From the NCBI GenBank assembly GCA_942493075.1, contig OW818681.1, positions 4,960,001 to 5,024,000 on the forward strand: a stretch of DNA of 64,000 nucleotides, written 5' to 3'. Positions 44,945-54,014 of this stretch are shown here, piece after piece. Position numbers and translations under genes: made by a program. The notes below the pieces were generated by a model. That model was given only the letters and a program-made list of their open reading frames with translations. It was not told where the DNA came from and searched no databases. This stretch comes from JBBQYD01 sp942493075. Lineage in GTDB: Bacteria > Verrucomicrobiota > Verrucomicrobiia > Limisphaerales > UBA8199. Numbering within the stretch: the first letter of the stretch is position 1; every line of letters begins with the position of its first letter.

Positions 44945-45503
44945 ACTAGCGTTAACGCACTAACTTTAATAAATTGTCGCGAATTCGCAAGCAGAATCTT
45001 TATGCAGCGCCTGTCGCCTTTCAAGCTTTATCCGTATTTGCTTTACGCCCGAGGTTTCAGCGTTAAGTCCACGGAAGCTGCCATGCGCCTCCGACCTTCC
45101 TTCGAATGACACCGAATTCCACAGTAGTCGCCTGCTCCTGCCTAGATTCCTCTCCTCTGTGGTTCTGTGGTTCGGATTTACCCCGCGAACGCCCACGATT
45201 TGGGTACTCGGGCGACTCGGGTGCGGTCACCTTCCTGACTCAAGCAACGTCAATCATTGAGTTGGTTGAGTCCATCGTCTGATTCTCTTTATCGGCGGCA
45301 GGGAACAGCCATTATTTCCCCGGGACAACCTTTCGAATCTGTAAGTGAGAGTCCGGCTTCTTGACCAATAGATGGTTGCACGCATTTGGTCTAGTAAAAA
45401 TACACGTTGTCAACCCTTGTAGGTCACCACCCTCAGATCCTACGGTGAGCGCGTGAAAAGCAACTGAACCCCACGTACCGCAAGTAATCCCTATCCCAGA
45501 GTT
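44945..45503. other. 559-bp divergent intergenic region
   Basis: The region carries the promoters of the HAD/glpD pair (minus) and the sialic acid operon (plus). A cctctgtggttctgtggttc stretch (45157-45176) is a low-complexity phrase that resembles boilerplate intergenic repeats of this phylum. A 76-codon open frame on the minus strand has no features and is not reported. No confident promoter is seen. Confidence 0.45.
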
Positions 45504-48308
45504 ATGAAAATCCTGTTTACCCTTGGAATCTCAATCGTCCTGGCCGGCTCTTCCCTTAGGGCGGCCACGGTGGCGCACTATGAGTTTAACGGCACAGGCC
45601 AGGCCGCAGTCGGCAGCCCGATCGCAGATGCTACGGGGAACCATCCCGGGGCAGTTGCCGGAGGGCCACTGGCCTACGGCACTGATGCCTTGATGGGTGG
45701 CTATCTGACTTTTAACGCAGATGGAACGAATGTGACTGGGGTGGGGAATAGAGTAGAAATACCTGGTGCCTGGGACTTGACATTTTCCACAGAGCAGACC
45801 TACACAATCGAGGTAGTGTTTCGCACCACCCAGACCGGCACCAACGGTGTCCTGGTCTCCAAAGGTGCAGATGTCTCCAATCCCGATACCCAATGGTGGA
45901 TACGACACCAGGGGAACGGCTTGGTTCGAGGTTTGATCGAGGGAAGCAACGGCACGGAGGATAACGCCACCAGCGTGGGCACGACAGTCTCGGATGGTCA
46001 ATGGCACCACCTTGCCCTGGTATTCGACGGCACAGCGACGCCGAAGAAATTGGAGATCTTTGTCAATGGAGTTTTCAGCGGTCGTGATACCAGCGTAGGC
46101 ACCTCGGGACCTATCGGTGGCACGGATGCCGATGCTGTCGTTATTGGCGAGTTCACGACACTAACCGGCAATCGGAGCTTCGCGGGGGACATTGCCGCGT
46201 TGAGATTCTCAGACACAGCGCTCACGCCCACGGAATTCCTGGCGGACGGCTTCACCCGACTTGTCGAAGTCACCCCTGCCGATGGGTCCAGTTTCGTACC
46301 AGCGAGCACACTCGCTAGTTTCCAGGTTAAGTCACCGAACACAGGTGTAGCAGCCAGTGGCGTTCAAGTGCTGCTCAACGGCACCGATATTTCCAGCCAG
46401 TTAATCCTGACGGGAACCGATGCCGACCGCACAGTGACCCTTCCCGCACTAACGGCTAATCAATTCTACCAGATGGAAATCAACATCACCGACAAGGCCT
46501 CGCGCACGGTTTCCTCCGTGGTTCGTTTTAACACGCTGGCTGATGGGTTGGTTTTCGTGGAGGCTGAGGATTACAACTTCGACAACGGTAAATTCATCAA
46601 CAACCCGCAACTGTCCACAATCCCCGGGGCAGATAATTACCTGGATCGTCTTGGTGTTGAAGGGGTGGATTACCATCAAACCAACACCCCGGCCTTCGCT
46701 CAGTACCGCATCGGAGATCAACCTGGCACAGCAGTCACGCTCGACACATTCCGCACGGCTTACACCACGGCAGGCGTGGACGATTACATGACGCGCGACC
46801 ACGCCAACACGGAGTGGCTTAATTATACTCGCACCCTCGCGGCGGACACCTACCAGGTTTTTGTTCGCCTTGCGAAGGGCAACACCACACCATTTGTCAT
46901 CGCTATGGACCAGGTAACTGGAGGCAGCACGACCGCCTCGCAAACCCTGTCTCCTCTTGGCACCTTCCAAGGCGCAGCTATCGGCACAGCCGCAGGATAC
47001 GACTTCTATCCTTTGAAAGATCTGTTCGGGAATGAAATGGCGGTTTCTTTAAGCGGAGCGACCACCCTGCGCCTGACCTTTGTTTCTGGAGGAAATGGCA
47101 TCCTGCTGAACTACCTGGTGCTCGTGCCGTATTCCGGTGTGCAGCGGCCCTTCCTTGCCTCAGCTTCCCCCGCACCCGGCAGCAGTGTTTACGGCACGGT
47201 TCCGTTGCAGATGGTCATACGCAACGCGGATACGCAGGTTGATACCAGCAAGGTGCAACTCGCATTGGATGGCGCTGCTGTCACACCGGCTGTCGCAGCA
47301 ACCGCGCTTGGCGCATCGGTTTCATACAGTCCGTCCATGTTGTCCACAGGCTGGCATTCTGTAACCCTCATTTTCGGGGATACCGCCACGGGCTGGGTTA
47401 CAAATGAGTGGCAGTTTCTTGCAGGCAACCCGGCAGTCTTTGCTCACTGGGGATTTGACGAACAAACTGCGGGCAATAGCGCCAGCACGATTTCAGGAGC
47501 TATCCTTGATCGCAGCGGCAATCTGCGCAACGGTACCGCAGCCGCCTCGGGAATGCAGTATGTGGCTGGCAGCCCCAAATACGGAAATAGCTCCGCGCTA
47601 CGCCTGACCACCGGTGCCGACCGCGTTCTGGTCCCAGACGCCGCCGGTAATTTCAACTTCACCAATTCATTCACCTTCGAAGCCGTCATCCGCTCCACAG
47701 CCACTTCAACAGGGGGCGCAATCCTGGCGAAGAATGGAACCGGTGATGGCGAGGGAGAATATTGGTGGCGCGCGCCGGGTAACGCCTCCGGAGCTCAACG
47801 CATGGGTGCCAACGGTGCATTCCTCACAGCCACTGCCAAGTTGAATGATGGGGAGTGGCATCATGTGGCCATGGTCTACGACCAGACAGCGGGCCAGATC
47901 CGCTTCTACGCGGACTACCTGGAGGATGGGGCAGCAGCTCTTATCACCGACCGCCCGATTGGACGCCCTGGCGATTTACAGATTGGTGGGTTCATCAATG
48001 CGACAACCAGCGAGTTCGAAGGAGACATTGATTTCATCCGCATCAGTTCTGGAGCGCTGGCACCCACTGAATTCGTCCAGGCAAGCGAGGCGGCGCAACC
48101 GGTGCAACTCATCGGAATAGCCCGAAGGGCCAATACCTTTTCCTTCGGCTTCCAGGCATTGAACGGACGCTCTTACGTCGTGGAATCCGCCCCCTCCCTC
48201 GGCACCACCTGGACCAACGTGGAAACCATCTCCGGAGTGGGTGCGGAGACCAACCTCAGCTACCCCATCGATAACAATCTGCGGCTCTTCCGAGTTCGTT
48301 CGGAATAG
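45504..48308 (+). CDS. Secreted LamG protein with CBM6-like middle, first gene of the sialic acid operon
   Basis: The 934-aa protein starts with a signal peptide (MKILFTLGISIVLAGSSLRA). An N-terminal LamG domain (about 20-255, YEFNGTGQ ... ISDGQWHHLALVFDG pattern), a bacterial Ig-like segment (260-345), a CBM6-like region (350-560, FVEAEDYNFDNG), another Ig-like domain and a second LamG domain (about 650-870, DGEWHHVAMVYDQ) follow. The C-terminal 65 residues (FSFGFQALNG ... LRLFRVRSE) are the module shared with two other secreted proteins here. No catalytic motif. It probably binds sialylated glycans at the surface. The pseudopilin gene starts 28 bases downstream. Confidence 0.86.
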   Translation: MKILFTLGISIVLAGSSLRAATVAHYEFNGTGQAAVGSPIADATGNHPGAVAGGPLAYGTDALMGGYLTFNADGTNVTGVGNRVEIPGAWDLTFSTEQTYTIEVVFRTTQTGTNGVLVSKGADVSNPDTQWWIRHQGNGLVRGLIEGSNGTEDNATSVGTTVSDGQWHHLALVFDGTATPKKLEIFVNGVFSGRDTSVGTSGPIGGTDADAVVIGEFTTLTGNRSFAGDIAALRFSDTALTPTEFLADGFTRLVEVTPADGSSFVPASTLASFQVKSPNTGVAASGVQVLLNGTDISSQLILTGTDADRTVTLPALTANQFYQMEINITDKASRTVSSVVRFNTLADGLVFVEAEDYNFDNGKFINNPQLSTIPGADNYLDRLGVEGVDYHQTNTPAFAQYRIGDQPGTAVTLDTFRTAYTTAGVDDYMTRDHANTEWLNYTRTLAADTYQVFVRLAKGNTTPFVIAMDQVTGGSTTASQTLSPLGTFQGAAIGTAAGYDFYPLKDLFGNEMAVSLSGATTLRLTFVSGGNGILLNYLVLVPYSGVQRPFLASASPAPGSSVYGTVPLQMVIRNADTQVDTSKVQLALDGAAVTPAVAATALGASVSYSPSMLSTGWHSVTLIFGDTATGWVTNEWQFLAGNPAVFAHWGFDEQTAGNSASTISGAILDRSGNLRNGTAAASGMQYVAGSPKYGNSSALRLTTGADRVLVPDAAGNFNFTNSFTFEAVIRSTATSTGGAILAKNGTGDGEGEYWWRAPGNASGAQRMGANGAFLTATAKLNDGEWHHVAMVYDQTAGQIRFYADYLEDGAAALITDRPIGRPGDLQIGGFINATTSEFEGDIDFIRISSGALAPTEFVQASEAAQPVQLIGIARRANTFSFGFQALNGRSYVVESAPSLGTTWTNVETISGVGAETNLSYPIDNNLRLFRVRSE

Positions 48309-48336
48309 TCCCTGGCTTTATACAGGAACAAAGTCC

Positions 48337-49179
48337 ATGAATTCCTTGAACCGTTTGCACACTGGGGGCGCAAGGCGCCCCGGTGGCTTCACTCTGATCG
48401 AATTGCTGGTGGTCATTGCCATTATCGCCATTCTGGCAGCGATGCTTCTGCCCGCGTTGAGCAAGTCCAAAGCAAAAGCCCAGGGGATCGTTTGCCTTGG
48501 AAATAACAAGCAGCTTGGCCTTGCCTGGTACATGTATGCCATGGACAATGGGGACAGACTGGCTCTGAATCGGCAGCTAAGGAATGGAGCCAGCGGTATC
48601 AATGACACCTGGGTATCCGGCGTTCTGACAATGGCTAACAGCACGGATAACACCAACACCTATCTCCTGGAGCAGAGCCAGCTCTATCCGTATCTCAAAT
48701 CGAAGGATAATAAACTGTGGCGCTGCCCGGGCGACCAGTCAGTCTCTGTTCATGGCGGCATCAGTTACCCGCGGACGCGCACTGTGGCGATGAATTGCTG
48801 GCTTGCACAAGGTCGACTATCGGCCTCACCGGGATTCCGGGTGTACAAGAAAATGTCCGATCTGACTGTTCCCGGGCCGTCGCGCACCTGGGTGTTTATC
48901 GATGAGCGGGAGGACAGCATTGACGACGCGTTCTTCGCTGTAAACATGACCGGTTATCCTGATTCGCGCCGCACCATCGTTTGGGTGAACTATCCGGCTG
49001 CTTACCACGGCAACTCGGCCGGGCTAGCCTTTGCGGACGGCCACGCGGAAATCCGCCGCTGGCGCGACAATCGGACGATGCCGCCCATGGTGCGTGGCAC
49101 GTACCTGGCGCTCAACATTTCTTCACCAAACAACGATGATCTCGTATGGTTGCAGGAACGCACCAGTGCGAAGGAATAG
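48337..49179 (+). CDS. Pseudopilin-like protein
   Basis: The protein (280 aa) starts at ATG 48337, giving a short leader ending PGG before FTLIELLVVIAIIAILAAML with Glu at +5. The helix LSKSKAKAQGIVCLGNNKQ and a globular domain ending in LAFADGHAEIRRWRD follow, the same layout as the pseudopilin of the polysaccharide locus, to which it is clearly homologous. The open frame extends upstream into the LamG gene in another frame; that part is not used. It lies between the LamG gene and nanA, 23 bases before the latter, so it belongs to the sialic acid operon. Confidence 0.9.
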   Translation: MNSLNRLHTGGARRPGGFTLIELLVVIAIIAILAAMLLPALSKSKAKAQGIVCLGNNKQLGLAWYMYAMDNGDRLALNRQLRNGASGINDTWVSGVLTMANSTDNTNTYLLEQSQLYPYLKSKDNKLWRCPGDQSVSVHGGISYPRTRTVAMNCWLAQGRLSASPGFRVYKKMSDLTVPGPSRTWVFIDEREDSIDDAFFAVNMTGYPDSRRTIVWVNYPAAYHGNSAGLAFADGHAEIRRWRDNRTMPPMVRGTYLALNISSPNNDDLVWLQERTSAKE

Positions 49180-49202
49180 ACCGCTTCTGTCATTTATAAT
49201 TT

Positions 49203-50153
49203 ATGAAAAACCGACTCACGGGTCTGATTGCCGCGCCTTTTACGGCGATGAATGCCGATCTGACCCTCAACCTTGACCTTATCAAAAAGCAAGCTCAGTA
49301 CCTCGCCGGGAACGGCGTGGCTGGCGCTTTCGTCTGCGGCACCACCGGCGAAGGAGCATCCCTCACAGTTTCTGAGCGCATGCAAGTTGCCGAAACCTGG
49401 CTGGCAACGGCTCCAAAGCATCTGCAAATCATAGTCCATGTGGGGCACACCTCAGTGCGCGAGAGCCAAAACCTTGCCGGACATGCCGCCCGCTATGGCG
49501 CCCGGGCATTCGCCACGATTGGACCCACGTTCTTCCGCGCTACCAATCTCAAACAATTGGTCGATTTTTGCGCGGAGGTCGCCGCCGGGGCACCGAATCT
49601 GCCCTTCTATTATTATCACATGCCGTCCATCACAGGCGCAGACCTGCCGATGTACGATTTCCTTCGGCTGGCCGGTCGTTCCATTCCAAATCTGGCAGGC
49701 ATCAAGTTCACCCATGAGAACTTGATGGATTACCGCCGCTGCCTGGAGTTTGAAGGTGGCCGCTACGATATTCTCTTTGGCCGCGACGAAATTCTTCTCG
49801 CCGCTTTGTCGATGGGCGCGAAGGGCGCGGTCGGCAGCACTTACAATTATATGCCCTCCCTTTACTGCCGGGTAGTTGATGCCTTTCAAAAAGGTGATCT
49901 CGAAACAGCCCGCCGGTTCCAGTCGCAGGCAATCGAGATTATCGCCATCATGGCTCGCAATGGCGGCCTGCCTGCCGGGAAAGCCATGATGAAACTCATC
50001 GGACTGGATTGCGGTCCCGTCCGCTCACCGCTCCAGAACCTGACTTCGGAGGCAACCGAAGCCTTCGCGGTGGAACTGAAGTCCGCCGGTTTTCCAGTGG
50101 ACTCCATGGAAACCACGCGCCCGGCGAATTCTCAACCTGCAACCGCCGTCTAA
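49203..50153 (+). CDS. nanA: N-acetylneuraminate lyase
   Basis: The 316-aa protein belongs to the DapA/NanA aldolase superfamily: GTTGEGASLT (46-55), YYYHMPS with the catalytic Tyr (about Y137), Schiff-base K168 in LAGIKFTH, and GSTYNY, a NanA-type signature distinguishing it from dihydrodipicolinate synthase. It splits N-acetylneuraminate into N-acetylmannosamine and pyruvate in the cytoplasm. The sialidase gene follows after 16 bases, confirming the assignment by context. Confidence 0.94.
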   Translation: MKNRLTGLIAAPFTAMNADLTLNLDLIKKQAQYLAGNGVAGAFVCGTTGEGASLTVSERMQVAETWLATAPKHLQIIVHVGHTSVRESQNLAGHAARYGARAFATIGPTFFRATNLKQLVDFCAEVAAGAPNLPFYYYHMPSITGADLPMYDFLRLAGRSIPNLAGIKFTHENLMDYRRCLEFEGGRYDILFGRDEILLAALSMGAKGAVGSTYNYMPSLYCRVVDAFQKGDLETARRFQSQAIEIIAIMARNGGLPAGKAMMKLIGLDCGPVRSPLQNLTSEATEAFAVELKSAGFPVDSMETTRPANSQPATAV

Positions 50154-50169
50154 CGGCTCAAGAACACGC

Positions 50170-51312
50170 ATGAAACGACTTGGTTCCTGGATTGTGAGTG
50201 GCTGGTTGTTGATGGGGTGCGGGCTTTTGGCAGAAAGCCCGCACCTCCAGCAAACGGATATCTTTGTTGCTGGCGAAAATGGTTATCACACCTACCGCAT
50301 TCCTGCTCTGGCCACCTCAACGAACGGCACAGTGCTGGCCTTCTGTGAGGGACGCAAGAACAGCCGGAGCGATACGGGCGATATTGATCTCCTGGTCAAA
50401 CGCTCTACAGATGGCGGTCGCACGTGGAGTGAGCAGCAAGTCATCTGGTCCGATGCTGAAAATACCTGCGGCAACCCAGCCCCCGTGGTGGATCAGACTA
50501 CAGGAACGATCTGGCTGCTGATGACCTGGAATGCCGGAAAGGACCAGGAGAATCAAATCGATGCGGGTGGCAGCAGCAACACCCGCCGAGCTTATATAAC
50601 AAGCAGCACGGATGACGGACGCACTTGGACTTCCCCGAGAGAGATTACGGCAGATGTTAAGAAGCCTGAGTGGCGCTGGTACGCAACCGGACCCGTAAAC
50701 GGCATCCAGCTCACGCGAGGCAAGCACAAGGGACGTCTAGTCATCCCGGCCAACCACTCCTTCAAGAAGGACGGCAAGCAGGTGTCTCGCTCCCATGTCA
50801 TCTACTCTGAGGACCATGGCGCGACCTGGAAACTGGGCGGCATCGAGGATGAAAAAACGAATGAGTCAACGGTCGTGGAGCTGGCGAACGGCGACCTTCT
50901 GCACAACATGCGCGCGTATCATGGGAATAACCGCCGGGCGGTTGCCCGCAGTACCGATGGCGGAGAGACCTGGTCACCAGTCACCTTGGATGACGCGTTG
51001 ATCGAGCCCATTTGCCAGGGGAGCATCCTGCGCGTGACCTGGCCAGAGGCGGGTGAGAAAAGCCGTATCATGTTCTCGAATCCCGCGAGCACCAAACGAG
51101 TCAATCTCACGGTCCGCGTCAGCTACGACGAAGGGAAGACGTGGCCTCTATCCCGCACGCTTCACTCCGGGCCTGCTGCCTACTCCTGCCTGGGGCTGCT
51201 GCCAGACAGGAACGTCGGCTGCCTTTACGAGAGAGGCAATAAACACTCTTACGAGAAGATTACATTGGCGCGTTTCCCAGCCGCCTGGCTGGAGAATGAA
51301 AAAGAACCATGA
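50170..51312 (+). CDS. nanH: Exo-alpha-sialidase (GH33)
   Basis: The 380-aa protein has an export signal with a lipobox-like LLMGCG (C17), so it may be a lipoprotein. It is a six-bladed sialidase: the YRIP motif holds arginine R43, and five Asp-boxes (S-D-G-TW type) are at residues 79-86, 146-153, 223-230, 261-268 and 328-335. RSDTGDIDL offers the acid/base Asp, NESTVVEL the Glu, and AAYSCLG the nucleophilic Tyr (Y338). It releases terminal sialic acid from glycans outside the inner membrane. Its stop overlaps the next start by 4 bases (ATGA). Confidence 0.95.
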   Translation: MKRLGSWIVSGWLLMGCGLLAESPHLQQTDIFVAGENGYHTYRIPALATSTNGTVLAFCEGRKNSRSDTGDIDLLVKRSTDGGRTWSEQQVIWSDAENTCGNPAPVVDQTTGTIWLLMTWNAGKDQENQIDAGGSSNTRRAYITSSTDDGRTWTSPREITADVKKPEWRWYATGPVNGIQLTRGKHKGRLVIPANHSFKKDGKQVSRSHVIYSEDHGATWKLGGIEDEKTNESTVVELANGDLLHNMRAYHGNNRRAVARSTDGGETWSPVTLDDALIEPICQGSILRVTWPEAGEKSRIMFSNPASTKRVNLTVRVSYDEGKTWPLSRTLHSGPAAYSCLGLLPDRNVGCLYERGNKHSYEKITLARFPAAWLENEKEP

Positions 51313-52391
51313 CGTTATTGTCATCCACTGCCTCGCCTAAGTACAGCCGCACCTGGCGGCTTACCTTGATGTGCATGGGATTACTTATGAGTATGCTATC
51401 CTCCCCTTCCGCAGATCCTAAACTGAACTGGCAACAACTCCCTTCCCTGCCCGACCCCATTGGCTTTGGTGGGCCGTTGGCGGGTGTTACCGGAGGCGCG
51501 TTGATTGTTGGTGGCGGCTCCAACTTCACAAATGGGATGCCCTGGGAAGGCGGAGCGAAATCGTGGTATGACACGGCGTTCGTGCTGGATCAGCCGGGCG
51601 GGAAATGGAAAAGCGGCCTGAAGCTCCCGCATGTGTGCGCCTACGCTGTTTCGGTAACGACGCCGGACGGAGTCATCTGCATCGGCGGAGCGGATGCCCA
51701 GAAGCATCTCACCAACGTGTTCCGTTTGGTCTGGGAAAAAGGGCGCCTGAATGCAACAGCACTTGCACCGTTGCCCCTGCCTATTGCTTATGCCTGCGGC
51801 GCATTTGTAAATGCCTCGGTATATATCGCAGGTGGAACGGATTCGCCGGATGCCACTCGTGCATTGAAGAAGTTTCTGCGCCTGGATCTTAAAACGGGGC
51901 AATGGGACGAACTGGAACCGTGGCCTGGCCCGGCGCGGATGCTGGCGGTTGCTGCGAGCGTGAAGGGCTCCTTCTATCTGGCTGGTGGCGCAAACCTCGC
52001 CCCAGATGCGAACGGCAAACCGTCGCGCACGTACCTGACTGATGCGTATTGCTTCACTCCTGGCCAAGGCTGGAAGGCTCTCGCCAACATGCCCCATCCC
52101 GCAGTAGCGGCGCCCACGCCAGCGCCCAACGCTGGGAAGGCCGGGTTCATGATTGTAGGGGGCGACGACGGTTCACTCGTCAACTTCGAGCCAAAATCCA
52201 AGCACCCCGGATTCCCGAAACGAGTCCTGCTGTTCGATGCCCAGAAAAATGCCTGGTCTGTGGAAGGGGAAGTGCCCGCCTCACGCGCCACCTTGCCGAC
52301 CGCTCCCTGGCATGGCCGCGTGGCCCTGATCAGCGGAGAAGCGCGGCCTGGCGTGCGCTCACCCGAAGTATGGAGCGTGAGCGCACCTTGA
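51309..52391 (+). CDS. nanM: Kelch-propeller sialic acid mutarotase (NanM/cyclically-permuted mutarotase type)
   Basis: The 360-aa protein has an N-terminal export segment (LTLMCMGLLMSMLSSPSADP) and a kelch-type beta-propeller: repeated GG-doublets preceded by hydrophobic strands (ALIVGGGSNF, VICIGGADA, VYIAGGTDS, FYLAGGANL, FMIVGGDDG, ALISGEA). This is the fold of N-acetylneuraminate epimerase NanM, which converts alpha-Neu5Ac freed by sialidase into the beta-anomer before uptake. It is translationally coupled to the sialidase by ATGA overlap, and the transporter follows, so mutarotation in the periplasm fits well. Confidence 0.88.
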   Translation: MTLLSSTASPKYSRTWRLTLMCMGLLMSMLSSPSADPKLNWQQLPSLPDPIGFGGPLAGVTGGALIVGGGSNFTNGMPWEGGAKSWYDTAFVLDQPGGKWKSGLKLPHVCAYAVSVTTPDGVICIGGADAQKHLTNVFRLVWEKGRLNATALAPLPLPIAYACGAFVNASVYIAGGTDSPDATRALKKFLRLDLKTGQWDELEPWPGPARMLAVAASVKGSFYLAGGANLAPDANGKPSRTYLTDAYCFTPGQGWKALANMPHPAVAAPTPAPNAGKAGFMIVGGDDGSLVNFEPKSKHPGFPKRVLLFDAQKNAWSVEGEVPASRATLPTAPWHGRVALISGEARPGVRSPEVWSVSAP

Positions 52392-52402
52392 ACCATTCTC
52401 CT

Positions 52403-53683
52403 ATGCCTGCTCAGCTCAGATCCACCGCTTACGCATGGGCGGTCGTTGGTTTCTTGTGGCTGGTCGCCTGCCTGAACTACCTCGACCGGTTGATGGTTGC
52501 CTCTATGCGCGATTCGGTCAAAGCGGATATCTCAATGACCGATGCGCAGTTCGGCCTGCTTACCTCCGTGTTCCTTTGGGTGTACGGCGCGCTCAGCCCC
52601 CTAGGCGGTTTCATCGCAGACCGGTTCAGTCGCAAATGGGTGATCATTGGCAGCCTCGGCGTTTGGTCGGTCGTGACCTGGCTAACCGGTCACGTGCATT
52701 CGTTCGAAGGACTGCTCGTCGCGCGCGGGTTGATGGGTGTGAGTGAAGCTTTCTACATTCCTGCCGGGCTGGCATTGATCTCTGATTACCATCAAGGCTC
52801 TACCCGATCGACAGCCACAGGCCTGCATATGAGCGGTGTCTATGCCGGAGCCGCCTTAGGTGGTTTGGGGGGCTACATCGCTGACGGCTTCGGCTGGCGT
52901 CAGGGCTTCATCTGGTTCGGATTGGCAGGGCTTGTTTACGCAGTTGTTCTTTCTTTCATGCTGCGGGACAAACCGGCTGACCCGATTCCAGCCGGTGCGG
53001 CTCCTGCTGAAAAAGTCTCGGTTTCCAGCGCGCTGCGAGCCCTCTTTGGGCAAGTCTCCTTCTGGGCGTTACTGGCTTACTTCACTCTATTCGCCATCGC
53101 AAATTGGGGAATCAATGGCTGGCTGCCCACTTATCTGCGGGAACATTTCCAGCTCGGCCAAGGTAAAGCGGGCCTGTCGGCCACGGGTTACATACAACTC
53201 GCCTCGTTCATTGGCGTGCTGGTGGGCGGCTTTTGGTCGGATCGCTGGGTGCGTCGCAATCCTCGTGGGCGCCTGTACGTCCCCGTGATTGGCTTTTGCA
53301 TAGGCGGGCCGTTTCTCTTCCTCATGGCCAGCACGAATGCATTCGCCGTGGCCATCCTCGGAATGCTCGTCTACGGACTCGGCCGCGGCTTCTCGGACAC
53401 CAGCACCATGCCCATTCTCTGCCAGATCGTGGATTCCCGATACCGCGCTACCGGGTATGGGTTTCTCAACCTGTTCAGCACGTTCGCCGGCGGTGTGATG
53501 ATTTATGCAGGCGGCGTGTTGAAGGACGCCCAGGTGGATCTCTCCCGTGTGTTTCAATTCTCCGCTGTAGGATTGGTGCTCGCGGCTCTCACGCTGCTGA
53601 CCATCCGCCCCAAACGTTCGCACGAGGAGAATGCCGCTGTGACGAACGTGGCATCTGCATCACCCCCTGCTGCCAAGGTCTAG
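52403..53683 (+). CDS. MFS transporter, probable sialic acid importer
   Basis: From ATG 52403 the protein has 426 aa and 12 predicted helices: LDRLMVASMRDS in helix 1, DRFSRKWVIIGS between helices 2 and 3, GVSEAFYIPAGLALISDYHQGSTRSTATGLHMSG in helices 4-5 with conserved polar residues, and a central loop rich in Pro and Ala. It belongs to the anion:cation symporter-like/sialate-hexuronate MFS branch by overall look. The frame is open upstream through nanM in another frame; ATG 52370 is an alternative start. As the last gene of the operon, 11 bases after nanM, it most likely imports N-acetylneuraminate. Confidence 0.88.
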   Translation: MPAQLRSTAYAWAVVGFLWLVACLNYLDRLMVASMRDSVKADISMTDAQFGLLTSVFLWVYGALSPLGGFIADRFSRKWVIIGSLGVWSVVTWLTGHVHSFEGLLVARGLMGVSEAFYIPAGLALISDYHQGSTRSTATGLHMSGVYAGAALGGLGGYIADGFGWRQGFIWFGLAGLVYAVVLSFMLRDKPADPIPAGAAPAEKVSVSSALRALFGQVSFWALLAYFTLFAIANWGINGWLPTYLREHFQLGQGKAGLSATGYIQLASFIGVLVGGFWSDRWVRRNPRGRLYVPVIGFCIGGPFLFLMASTNAFAVAILGMLVYGLGRGFSDTSTMPILCQIVDSRYRATGYGFLNLFSTFAGGVMIYAGGVLKDAQVDLSRVFQFSAVGLVLAALTLLTIRPKRSHEENAAVTNVASASPPAAKV

Positions 53684-54014
53684 TGATCTAGAGAATTCAT
53701 TTCTGCTATTCTTATATCAACGCCGGGTTGGTCGTTTGTTTTCAGTTCGGGCGTCACTCGCCCGGCGTGCCTGAGCCGGGCGCTCGGTGAAATGACAGCG
53801 CACGTACCATTCAAGGTCTTCCGGGTTTCGAGGATGTTCGCGACCTCATTCTTGGCGACTTGTTCCTTCCACCGCACAGACATTTGGCAGTTCTGCTTTG
53901 AGTTCTACCGCGACGGTACCGACGCGTTGGTGCGGGAGGATCGCCAACCTACAGATACTGATCGTCACCCCAGGGAACACGCAGGAAATCAGCATTGGCC
54001 GTGATGCTTTTGGC
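53684..54014. other. 331-bp convergent intergenic region
   Basis: It separates the sialic acid operon (plus) from the next minus-strand gene. It holds a cgcccggc/gccgggcg hairpin at 53759-53782 with no T-run, similar to the palindromes near 3.1 kb. No gene is supported; short frames lack features. Confidence 0.55.

Noticed and set aside
44966..45196. 76-codon minus-strand frame in front of the HAD gene
   Set aside because: Low-complexity intergenic sequence with a ctctgtggttctgtggtt phrase; no protein features.
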